NCBI GenBank assembly: GCA_049965615.1
Contig: JBMFWD010000005.1
Span: 1-64,000 of the forward strand
Length of the DNA stretch: 64,000 nt
DNA from: Acidobacterium sp049965615
GTDB lineage: Bacteria > Acidobacteriota > Terriglobia > Terriglobales > Acidobacteriaceae
Reading direction: 5' to 3'
Shown: one piece after another, positions 41,967 to 49,913 of the stretch
Numbering within the stretch: position 1 is the first letter of the stretch
How the letters are laid out: every line of letters begins with the position of its first letter
Position numbers and translations under genes: made by a program
Notes under the pieces: generated by a model
What the model was told of the DNA's origin: nothing
Seen by the model: only the letters and a program-made list of their open reading frames with translations
Database searches by the model: none

Positions 41967-43772
41967 CTACTGCTCCTTTTCCTTCACTATCTTCCTGGGA
42001 GACCGTGCCCTTTCGCTCATCAGGGTCTGAAGGTCCGCGGCATTAAACGGATACAGTTTCACCGACTTTTGACCGGTGTTGTTCAAGGTGATGTCCACAC
42101 GACGGTTTTGAGCCAGGTAGATCTTGGTCAGGCTCCGATCTATCTTCCTCTTTTCCGAGCTCGTCAAATCAGGGTTCTGATCGACCAGTTCCTTCACCTG
42201 CTGTTTCGTCAGCTGCTGCGACACGCCCAGCGCTTCTGTCTCAATCGCCGATGCCGGAATACCATGGTCCACCAGGTAATCCTTCACAATCTTCACGCGA
42301 CGCTCGGTCAGCGCCTTGTTGTACGCAGCGCTTCCACGAATATCCGCGTGCCCTGTCAACGTCAGGCTCGCATCGGGCTTGTACTCCAGGTAGCTCTTGA
42401 AGTTCTCCACCAGCGTCTGCAGCGTGGCCCGCTGGCTTGCAACCAACCCACGTTCCGGATAACGAGGCGTCGGCTGATTCGTCGGGAAAAACACGCTGTG
42501 CAACGAAAGACTGTGCTCCAGCTGCACTTCCCGCGCGGGAGGAGCCGGCGGAGGAGGAGCCTCAACATCGACCGTAGTCGTCGAGGAAGCCGTCTGCCCC
42601 TTGTCGTCCTGCACATTACACGTCACCGTGATCGTTCCAGGCTGCGCTCCTGCGGTCGACAGCGTCGTCGATTCTCCTGTTCCGCTGATGGACCCTGCGG
42701 AGGACGAATAGCTGTAGGTCAGCGGGCGGTTCTGAGGGCTCATCCCCGTCGCCGTAATCGTCGAGCTCTCGCCCGGCTTCACCGTCATCGGGCTGGCGGT
42801 GCAGCTCAGTGTCGGCGGCTCAAACTGCTTCACCGTGAACATCGTGGTGCAATCCGCGGACTGGCCGGCCTTGTCGCCTTCCGTCACGTGACCCATCACC
42901 TTGTAGCTGCCAGGCTGCAGGTCCGACGTGTCAATCCTTGCCGTCAAGCCCTTGCCGCTTACCGTCACGCCCTGGCCCATCCAGCTGTATTTGGCCATCT
43001 TCTTCGGATTCAGGTTGCTGGCCATGCCAGTCACCGTCACCGCGCCACCCGGATAAACCGTCTCGGGGCTCGCCGAGCAGGAGTACGTCACCGGAGGAGG
43101 AGGCACAACGCTGCCAAGGTGCCACACCAGTCCCGTGCTCAGACGCGCCGTATTGGAATTGACACGACCGCCAATATCAGGCGCCGGACCGTAGTCAGCG
43201 TGTAGGTACTCAAAATCTGCCTGAAAGAGACGGAGCGACAAATGATGATGAAAGAACGGCAAGCCGTAATCAATACCGCCGCCAATCGTCAGCGCAGGGC
43301 CCCACGTGTACGGATGGACCGGCGGGTGCGGATTGGCATTCGGCCCGCCAACCCGCGCCGCACCGGCAAGTGCATGGACAAAGGGCGTCATGCCGGACAT
43401 CGGGTAACGGCCAATGATGCCGGCCTGAATCGTCGAAATGCCATCGTTCCGGCCATCGGGCGAGTTCTCGTACTCAATCTGCCCGCCAAGGTAGCGATTA
43501 AAGTAATACGCCACGCTGCCGATCGCCCCCTCGTTGATCGACGAAAGACGATCCGTGTACGTGCCTCCGGAACTCAGGTTCGTGGTAACCGTGGCATGAG
43601 GCGCCAGGTACGAGTAACCGGTGAAAATATCCACCCGGGACGGGTTCTGCTGCTTCGGTGCTGCAGGCATGGGCGAGTTAGAACTCTGACCGTAAAGTAC
43701 GGTCGTGACAAAAAATGTCAAACACGCAACCAGCAGTATCCGAGAAATCATGTTCTTCGGACGAAAATTCAT
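41967..43772 (-). CDS. OmpA-family outer-membrane protein, paralog 2
   Basis: 601 residues with the same plan as paralog 1: signal (LLVACLTFFVTTVLYGQ), barrel-like domain with GYSYLAPHATVTT and GAIGSVAYYFNRYLGGQ, two Ig-like domains, a Pro-rich hinge and a C-terminal OmpA domain. Here the peptidoglycan-binding part is canonical: LTGHADIRGSAAYNKALTERR, then DYLVDHGIPASAIETEALG. A 30-residue insert (KQQVKELVDQNPDLTSSEKR) lies before the final RRVDITL. It should tether the outer membrane to the wall. Both paralogs share the leader sequence CGTCTATCCTCCGC (plus-strand reading) around the ribosome site. Confidence 0.9.
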   Translation of the reverse strand: MNFRPKNMISRILLVACLTFFVTTVLYGQSSNSPMPAAPKQQNPSRVDIFTGYSYLAPHATVTTNLSSGGTYTDRLSSINEGAIGSVAYYFNRYLGGQIEYENSPDGRNDGISTIQAGIIGRYPMSGMTPFVHALAGAARVGGPNANPHPPVHPYTWGPALTIGGGIDYGLPFFHHHLSLRLFQADFEYLHADYGPAPDIGGRVNSNTARLSTGLVWHLGSVVPPPPVTYSCSASPETVYPGGAVTVTGMASNLNPKKMAKYSWMGQGVTVSGKGLTARIDTSDLQPGSYKVMGHVTEGDKAGQSADCTTMFTVKQFEPPTLSCTASPMTVKPGESSTITATGMSPQNRPLTYSYSSSAGSISGTGESTTLSTAGAQPGTITVTCNVQDDKGQTASSTTTVDVEAPPPPAPPAREVQLEHSLSLHSVFFPTNQPTPRYPERGLVASQRATLQTLVENFKSYLEYKPDASLTLTGHADIRGSAAYNKALTERRVKIVKDYLVDHGIPASAIETEALGVSQQLTKQQVKELVDQNPDLTSSEKRKIDRSLTKIYLAQNRRVDITLNNTGQKSVKLYPFNAADLQTLMSERARSPRKIVKEKEQ

Positions 43773-44098
43773 GCGTCTATCCTCCGCAACTACGAATGTC
43801 GATTGTGAGATATCGAAAAAGCATCACAGTTCAACGCGCATTTTCCATCCAGCGCGAAGATCTGCACGAAACTGCATCAAGCTCGGTTCCCAAGCTTGCG
43901 TTATATCTGCTTCAACGAAATTGTTTGGCCCGGGCAGCAATGCAGGTTGCCGGGCATTCACGGTACACCAGTTCTTCAGCTACATGGGTCCCCAAAACCA
44001 CATAGCGGGCTCGTGCAAAGATCTGGATTTCACCCAAGGTTAGAAAGGAACAACAGTGATAAAAGCGCTACCGCTCAATGGCCCCGAATGATAACAGG
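43773..44098. other. Intergenic region upstream of OmpA-like gene 2
   Basis: About 325 bases that must hold the promoter of paralog 2. A minus-strand TATAAC near 43901-43906 is a possible -10. No gene, RNA or terminator was recognised. Confidence 0.4.
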
Positions 44099-44671
44099 CT
44101 ACTGAAGATTCAGCAGCCGCTTCACCGTGCCACGTTCATTCTGGATCTTCTCCTGCAACAGGGTCAGCGCATAGATCAACTGCTCCGGCCGAGGCGGGCA
44201 TCCAGGTACATACACATCTACAGGAATAGCCTGGTTCACACCCTGCAGGAGTGCATAATTGTTAAACACTCCGCCGGAAGTTGCACAGGCGCCCATCGAG
44301 ATCACCCACTTTGGCTCCGGCATCTGGTAGTAAAGCCGGCGAATCACAGGCGCCATCTTCTGGGACACGCGACCCGCAATCACCATCAGGTCCGCCTGCC
44401 GGGGTGACGGACGAAATACCTCCGCCCCAAACCGGGCCACGTCAAAACGAGACGCTCCCATTGACATCATCTCAATCGCGCAACACGCAAGCCCAAACGT
44501 CATCGGCCAGATCGAACTCTTCCGCATCCAGTTCACCGCGGAGTCAAGAGTCGTCAAAAACACGCCCTCCTGCTGGTCGTAGCCGTAGCTGGCCTGCTGC
44601 ACCTTGGTCTGGTTCTTCGCGCTGCTCTCCAGCGAGCCAAAAAGATATCGATCACGCGCTGTTTCGGTCAT
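44099..44671 (-). CDS. nuoB: NADH-quinone oxidoreductase subunit B (orphan)
   Basis: The PSST/NuoB subunit, which carries iron-sulfur cluster N2 next to the quinone site of complex I. 190 residues. Cluster ligands: the CC pair in FGLACCAIEMM, Cys in SMGACATSGG, and Cys in VPGCPPRPE. Also RFGAEVFRPSPRQADLMVIAGRV. All are intact. No other nuo gene lies within the window, which is unusual since nuoA-N normally cluster. It may complete a split complex I or act in a second, partial complex. It diverges from amtB. Confidence 0.93.
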   Translation of the reverse strand: MTETARDRYLFGSLESSAKNQTKVQQASYGYDQQEGVFLTTLDSAVNWMRKSSIWPMTFGLACCAIEMMSMGASRFDVARFGAEVFRPSPRQADLMVIAGRVSQKMAPVIRRLYYQMPEPKWVISMGACATSGGVFNNYALLQGVNQAIPVDVYVPGCPPRPEQLIYALTLLQEKIQNERGTVKRLLNLQ

Positions 44672-44890
44672 ATTCCTAATATAAATCCCTTCGGCGATTC
44701 CGTGTCGCCAGTCACCGCATCTGGCTCTTTTATTGGACGTTACGAATTTCTATTGGTCATTTTCATAAACTATGTAAAAGTAGCGTCAATAACGGCGTTG
44801 CCTTCCAGTCAGTCGCCGCCATCCCCGAATCCTGCACGGCCCGCGTACTGCCGTCGAGCCGATTCAAAAAAAATGCCACTGTGGAGCGTT

Positions 44891-46297
44891 ATGCGACCTC
44901 GTACCGTCAAGCTGTCTCTTCTTGGAAGTCTCGGTTTCTTATTTTGCGGACTACCCGCCTTTGCCCAATCTTCCGCCCCGGCCACCGCACAGCAGATTGC
45001 CCAGTTGCAATCTCAGATCGCTAACGCTCAGATGTCGGCCGACAACTCCTGGATGCTTGTCAGCTCCGCCCTCGTCCTCCTCATGACCGGCCCCGGACTC
45101 GCTCTCTATTACAGCGGTCTGGTCCGCAAAAAGAACGTCCTCGCCACCATGATGCAGAGCTTCTCCATGATGTGCATCGTCACCGTCATCTGGGGACTCG
45201 TCGGCTACAGCCTCGCCTTTGGCTCCGGCACCGCCTTCATCGGCGGCCTGCAGCACGCATTCCTGCACGGCGTCGGCCTCAACCCCGACCCCGCCTACGC
45301 CGCCACCATCCCTGCTCAAACCTATATGGTCTACCAGCTCATGTTCGCCATCATCACCCCGGCGCTCATCACTGGAGCCTTCGCTGAGCGCATGAAGTTC
45401 AGCGCCATGGCCGTCTTCCTCTCCCTGTGGTCCATCTTCGTCTACTCCCCCATGGCGCACATGGTCTGGGGCAAGGGCGGATTCCTCAATGCCGCAGCCG
45501 GCGGCGCCTTCCCCACTCTCGACTTCGCGGGCGGAACCGTCGTCCACATCACCTCCGGCGTCTCCGCTCTCGTCTGCGCCCTCTACCTCGGCAAGCGACT
45601 CGGCTACCCCAAGGAACCCAGTCCGCCGCACTCCCTCGTCCTCAGCTTCATCGGCGCATGTCTCCTCTGGGTCGGCTGGTTCGGCTTCAACGCCGGCAGC
45701 GCCCTCAACGCAGGCCCGCTGGCCACCAGCGCCTTCATCAACACCCAGTTCGCCACCGCCACCGCCGCTCTCGCATGGGCTGGCGCGGAATGGATCATCT
45801 CCGGCAAACCCACCGTCCTCGGCGGCATATCCGGCGCTGTCGCCGGTCTCGTCGCCATCACTCCAGCCGCGGGATTCGTCCAGCCCATGTCCGCCTTCGT
45901 CATCGGCGCCATCGCGGGAGCCTTCTGCTACTTCATGGTCGCCAAGGTCAAAGCCTGGTTCGGCTATGACGACTCCCTCGACGCTTTCGGTGTGCACGGT
46001 GCCGGCGGCACCATCGGCGCCATCCTTACCGGCATCTTCGCCACCAGCGCCGTCAACCCCATCTTCAAGAGCGCCAGCGGCGCCACGCTCCCGTCCGGCG
46101 TCATCGACGGAAACTGGCATCAACTCCTCAACCAGTTCGCCGGAATCGCCATCGCATGGGGCATCTCCATCGTCGGTACTCTCATCATCCTCAAAGTCGT
46201 CGATCTCACCATCGGACTCCGCGTTGCACCCGAACACGAGGACGAAGGTCTGGACATCACACAGCACGGCGAAGAAGGCTACGACTTTGCGTCGTAG
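44891..46297 (+). CDS. amtB: Ammonium transporter
   Basis: Trimeric inner-membrane channel for ammonium. From MRPRTVKL it has a signal peptide (LGSLGFLFCGLPAFAQ), as in E. coli AmtB, then about 11 helices. The conserved pore histidines are in GTVVHITSG and FGVHGAGGT; DNSWMLVSSALVLLMTGPG is the typical first helix. The start at 44891 has GGAG at good spacing; ATG 44873 is a second choice. 468 residues. It heads amtB-glnK-glnD, so transport, sensing and signal modification of nitrogen are encoded together. No -24/-12 sigma-54 promoter was found upstream. Confidence 0.95.
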   Translation: MRPRTVKLSLLGSLGFLFCGLPAFAQSSAPATAQQIAQLQSQIANAQMSADNSWMLVSSALVLLMTGPGLALYYSGLVRKKNVLATMMQSFSMMCIVTVIWGLVGYSLAFGSGTAFIGGLQHAFLHGVGLNPDPAYAATIPAQTYMVYQLMFAIITPALITGAFAERMKFSAMAVFLSLWSIFVYSPMAHMVWGKGGFLNAAAGGAFPTLDFAGGTVVHITSGVSALVCALYLGKRLGYPKEPSPPHSLVLSFIGACLLWVGWFGFNAGSALNAGPLATSAFINTQFATATAALAWAGAEWIISGKPTVLGGISGAVAGLVAITPAAGFVQPMSAFVIGAIAGAFCYFMVAKVKAWFGYDDSLDAFGVHGAGGTIGAILTGIFATSAVNPIFKSASGATLPSGVIDGNWHQLLNQFAGIAIAWGISIVGTLIILKVVDLTIGLRVAPEHEDEGLDITQHGEEGYDFAS

Positions 46298-46352
46298 CCG
46301 CGCCGCTCACTTCCGGGTATTCTGACTATCGATCCTCCCTTAGGACGGAAAT

Positions 46353-46691
46353 ATGCAAAAGATTGAAGCAATCATCCAACCCTCCAAGCTCGACGCAGTC
46401 AAACAGGCGCTCCTCGACGCAGGCATCGAAGGCATGACCATCCTCGAAGCCCGCGGTCACGGACGCCAGAAAGGCCACACCGAGTTCTACCGTGGCCGCG
46501 AATACACCGTCGATCTTCTGCCCAAAATCAAGATTGAAACCGTCGTCTCCGACGAAATCCTCGACAAAGCTGTCGAAGCCATCCTCGCCGCCGCACGCAC
46601 CGGAAAAATCGGTGACGGTAAAATCTTTATTTCAAAGATCGACGAGGCCATCCGGATCAGGAACGACGAGCGCGGTCCCACGGCCATTTAA
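46353..46691 (+). CDS. glnK: PII nitrogen regulatory protein
   Basis: Trimeric PII signal protein of 112 residues that binds ATP/ADP and 2-oxoglutarate and blocks AmtB when nitrogen is ample. The T-loop reads YRGREYTVDLLPK, with the modifiable Tyr51, preceded by GHGRQKGHTEFY. The C-terminal signature GKIGDGKIFI is present. Linkage to amtB marks it as GlnK rather than GlnB. It lies 55 bases after amtB and ahead of glnD, whose product should uridylylate Tyr51. Confidence 0.96.
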   Translation: MQKIEAIIQPSKLDAVKQALLDAGIEGMTILEARGHGRQKGHTEFYRGREYTVDLLPKIKIETVVSDEILDKAVEAILAAARTGKIGDGKIFISKIDEAIRIRNDERGPTAI

Positions 46692-46694
46692 TAC

Positions 46695-46721
46695 GGCAGG
46701 CGCGCTCCACCGGCGCCTGCC
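46695..46721 (+). other. GC-rich hairpin between glnK and glnD
   Basis: GGCAGGCGC (46695-46703) and GCGCCTGCC (46713-46721) form a perfect nine-base stem right after the glnK stop. There is no T-run, so it is not a standard terminator. It may set the glnK:glnD ratio through RNA stability or partial termination. Confidence 0.5.
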
Positions 46722-46755
46722 CTGGCCCCCCGGACTCCGGCTGTTGCGTTTGCCT

Positions 46756-49359
46756 ATGAATCTTTCTGCTGAATTGCTTACGCAGTGCAGGAATCGTGTC
46801 GCCGCCGACCTCGCGTCGCTGCGCATCTCTTTCGAGCGCTCAGGAGACGGCTCCGGCCTCGCCCGTCGCCGCGCCCTCAGCGTCTCCTCCCGCCTGCGCG
46901 AGCTCTGGGCGGCCATCTTTCCCAACTCCGAATCGCCCGGCATCTCCCTCCTCGCCACCGGCGGCTTCGGTCGCAATGAGCTCTTTCCCTACTCCGATGT
47001 GGACGTCCTCTTCCTCCTCGAAAACGACAAGGCCGCGGAGCACCATCGCGAAGCCATCCGCACCCTCACCCAGGCCATGTGGGACATCGGCCTCCGCGCC
47101 GGCCCCGCCACCCGCACCCTCAAAGAGTGCGACCGCATCTCCGTCGACAATCTCGAATTCACCATCGCTCTGCTCGACCGCCGCTTCCTCGCCGGCGACA
47201 ACGCCCTCTTTCAAAAGCTCACTGCGGACATCATGCCGTCCCTCTACCTCCGCGAGTGGCAAACCATCGTCCAGAACCTCGTCGAGATAGCCCGAGCGCG
47301 CCACACCAAATACGGCAACACCATCTTCCATCTCGAACCCAACATCAAGGAATGCCCCGGCGGCCTCCGCGACTACCACGTCTCCCAGTGGATCAGCCTC
47401 CTCAACCGCCTCCACGACGAGCGCGTCTGGCCCAAGCCCGCGCCCAGCCTCTTCTACGGCACACACACGGACCTCGAGTCCGCATACGACTTTCTCTCCG
47501 CCACCCGCTGCTTCCTCCACTACCGCGCCGGCCGCGACGAAAACACCCTCGACTGGCACGGGCAGGACGAAGCCGCCGCGCTCAGCATCGGGCTCGAAAC
47601 CACTGGCACCTCTGACCCCGCCTACTGGATGCGCACCTACTATCGCCAGGCACGCACCATCTTCCGCCGCGCCCAGCTCCTCATTGACGCCGTCCCACCG
47701 CCGCGCCGATCCTTTTACAAGGCTCTCCGCCGCAAGCGCTCCCCCATCGCCGGCACAGATTTCTTCGTAGAAGACGGACGCATTGACCTCGCCGAAGGCG
47801 CAGCCGTCACCAGCGCCGAAGACATGCTCACTGTCTTCACCCACATCGCGCAGCACGGCCACCGCCTCAGCCAGTACGCTGAGGACCGCATTGCCGAGGC
47901 CCTCCCCGTCCTGGCCGTCCAGCTTCCCGAGGGCCCCTATCTTTGGAATGCCCTTCGTGGCATCCTCCTTGGACCCTCCGCCGCCGACGCTCTCCGCACC
48001 ATGCACGCCCTCGGCCTCCTCGAACTCCTCATTCCCGAGTTCCACGGCATCGACTCTCTAGTCATCCGCGACGCCTACCACCGCTACACCGTCGACGAGC
48101 ACACCTTCGTCGTCATTGAAAACATCCACAAGCTCCGTCAGCCCCACGAAGACTGGGAAAAACGCCTCTCCACCCTCCTGCCGGAAGTCGAGCGCCTCGA
48201 CCTCTTCTTCCTTGCGCTCCTCATGCATGACACCGGCAAGGCACGCCGCACCGGCGACCACGCCATCCAGAGCGTCCAGCTCTGCGAAGGCCTCTTCTCA
48301 CGCCTCGAATTCGACAACGAAGAGCGTGAAACCATCCGCAAGCTCATCCGCCTCCATCTCGACATGTCCTCCGCCATGCGCCGCGACATCTTCGATATCG
48401 AAACCATACGCCGCTTCGCAGACAAGGTCGGCAGCCCCCAGCAGCTCAAAATGCTCTCGCTCATGACCTACGCCGACATCCGCGCCGTCGCACCCGAAGC
48501 CCTCACCCCATGGAAAGCCGAGCAGATCTGGCAGCTCTACATCAGCACCTCCAACGTTCTTGACCGCTCCGTCGACGAAACCCGCTATCACGTCGCCAGC
48601 GACCCCTCCGTTCTCGAGCGCATCCTCGTTCGCATTCCCCAACAGGCTGACCGCCTCCAGTCCTTCCTCGAAGGACTGCCCCAGCGCTACCTCCAGACCC
48701 GCCTTCCCGAGCAGGTCGAGCGCCACGTAACCATGTGCGCCGCCATGCGCCAGGACCCCGTGCAGATCGCCTACCGCACCGTCCGCCACCTCCACGAAAT
48801 CACCGTCATCACCCACGACCGGCCGCTCCTCTTCGCAGACATGGCCGGAGCGCTCGCCTCCTGGGGCATGAACATCGTCAAGGCAGACGCCTTCGCCAAC
48901 ACCGCCGGCATCATCGTAGACACCTTCCAGTTCACTGACCCCTACCGCACTCTCGAGCTCAACCCCTCGGAAATCAATCGCTTCCTCGCCAGCCTCCGCG
49001 AGGTCATCGCCCACCAGACGCGTCTCAAAACCCTCATGACCGCGCGCCGCCATCAGCTCAAGCGCAACCAGTCCAAGGTGCATGTCGAAACACGCATCTC
49101 CTTTGACAACGCCTCATCCAGCCACAGCACACTGCTCCAGATCACCACCCAGGACACCCCCGGCCTGCTCCGCCAGATCGCCCTCTGCTTCGCCGACGAA
49201 GACTGCAACATCGAAGTCGCCCTCATCGATACCGAAGGCGAAATCGCCATCGACGTCTTCTACCTCACCCACAACGGCGCCAAACTCGACGAAGCCAAGC
49301 AGCGAACCCTCTCCCTCGCACTCATGGAATCCCTCGCCGAAGAACCTCTCACCGCCTGA
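46756..49359 (+). CDS. glnD: PII uridylyltransferase / uridylyl-removing enzyme
   Basis: Bifunctional sensor of glutamine, 867 residues. The nucleotidyltransferase site is GGFGRNELFPYSDVDVLF (near 67-84), followed by HLEPNIKECPGGLRD. The HD phosphohydrolase, which removes UMP, has DEHTFVVIENIHKL and ALLMHDTGKA. Two C-terminal ACT domains bind glutamine (EITVITHDRPLLFADMAGAL and LLQITTQDTPGLLRQIAL). All active residues are present. The frame is open far upstream but homology starts at 46756. It closes the amtB-glnK-glnD operon. Confidence 0.95.
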   Translation: MNLSAELLTQCRNRVAADLASLRISFERSGDGSGLARRRALSVSSRLRELWAAIFPNSESPGISLLATGGFGRNELFPYSDVDVLFLLENDKAAEHHREAIRTLTQAMWDIGLRAGPATRTLKECDRISVDNLEFTIALLDRRFLAGDNALFQKLTADIMPSLYLREWQTIVQNLVEIARARHTKYGNTIFHLEPNIKECPGGLRDYHVSQWISLLNRLHDERVWPKPAPSLFYGTHTDLESAYDFLSATRCFLHYRAGRDENTLDWHGQDEAAALSIGLETTGTSDPAYWMRTYYRQARTIFRRAQLLIDAVPPPRRSFYKALRRKRSPIAGTDFFVEDGRIDLAEGAAVTSAEDMLTVFTHIAQHGHRLSQYAEDRIAEALPVLAVQLPEGPYLWNALRGILLGPSAADALRTMHALGLLELLIPEFHGIDSLVIRDAYHRYTVDEHTFVVIENIHKLRQPHEDWEKRLSTLLPEVERLDLFFLALLMHDTGKARRTGDHAIQSVQLCEGLFSRLEFDNEERETIRKLIRLHLDMSSAMRRDIFDIETIRRFADKVGSPQQLKMLSLMTYADIRAVAPEALTPWKAEQIWQLYISTSNVLDRSVDETRYHVASDPSVLERILVRIPQQADRLQSFLEGLPQRYLQTRLPEQVERHVTMCAAMRQDPVQIAYRTVRHLHEITVITHDRPLLFADMAGALASWGMNIVKADAFANTAGIIVDTFQFTDPYRTLELNPSEINRFLASLREVIAHQTRLKTLMTARRHQLKRNQSKVHVETRISFDNASSSHSTLLQITTQDTPGLLRQIALCFADEDCNIEVALIDTEGEIAIDVFYLTHNGAKLDEAKQRTLSLALMESLAEEPLTA

Positions 49360-49913
49360 ACGCCTGCACCCATCCCCTTACATGCCCCGTGCTCAAAAAT
49401 AATGTGGCATCCGATTCGCAGAATCGGCCCAGGACAGGCTCCACGCGCACTCCTTTGATCCTCTGACAAAATCTCGCCCCTCCTGAAACCCTCTCAGCAC
49501 TCCTTATCAAGGCGTAACAATCACGCCACATTTCCCGTTAACGCGTCGTTGAACATCTGTTCACACATGCCGCGCGCTTCGTCACAGCGCAAAGGATTGT
49601 TTGTCAATCTTCGGCAAATCCCCTTCCTGTTGACCATCCTTTAATTATCCCCTCCATAAACTTCACTCGTCCGAAGATTCAGCGACGCCGTTCAGCGCGC
49701 CAAAGCGGAGTCAGTCGAGTAACTGAACTCGTATCTCCTGTAACCCATTTCTCCGCATGCTCGCTGGATGACACTCTGCCGGACGGCAACACAACACAAC
49801 CGCTGCATCGCCAAATGCAGCATCCAGTTCACCTGCCTCGCCGCGAACCAATCACATGCTTTGTGGCGGGTCACGTGTGAGGTATTCCAGTCAGGCCAGT
49901 TGAAGGAGAACCA
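49360..49913. other. 554-base intergenic region before the TonB receptor gene
   Basis: It contains a small GC hairpin (49411-49427) without T-run just after glnD and an AT-richer stretch around 49600-49670 that may hold the receptor promoter (TTGACC at 49630-49635). No cobalamin, TPP or other riboswitch core was recognised. Confidence 0.45.

Noticed and set aside
44951..46267. 438-codon minus-strand acidic frame opposite amtB
   Set aside because: Asp/Glu/Gly-rich mirror of the membrane-protein codons; no homology-like pattern.
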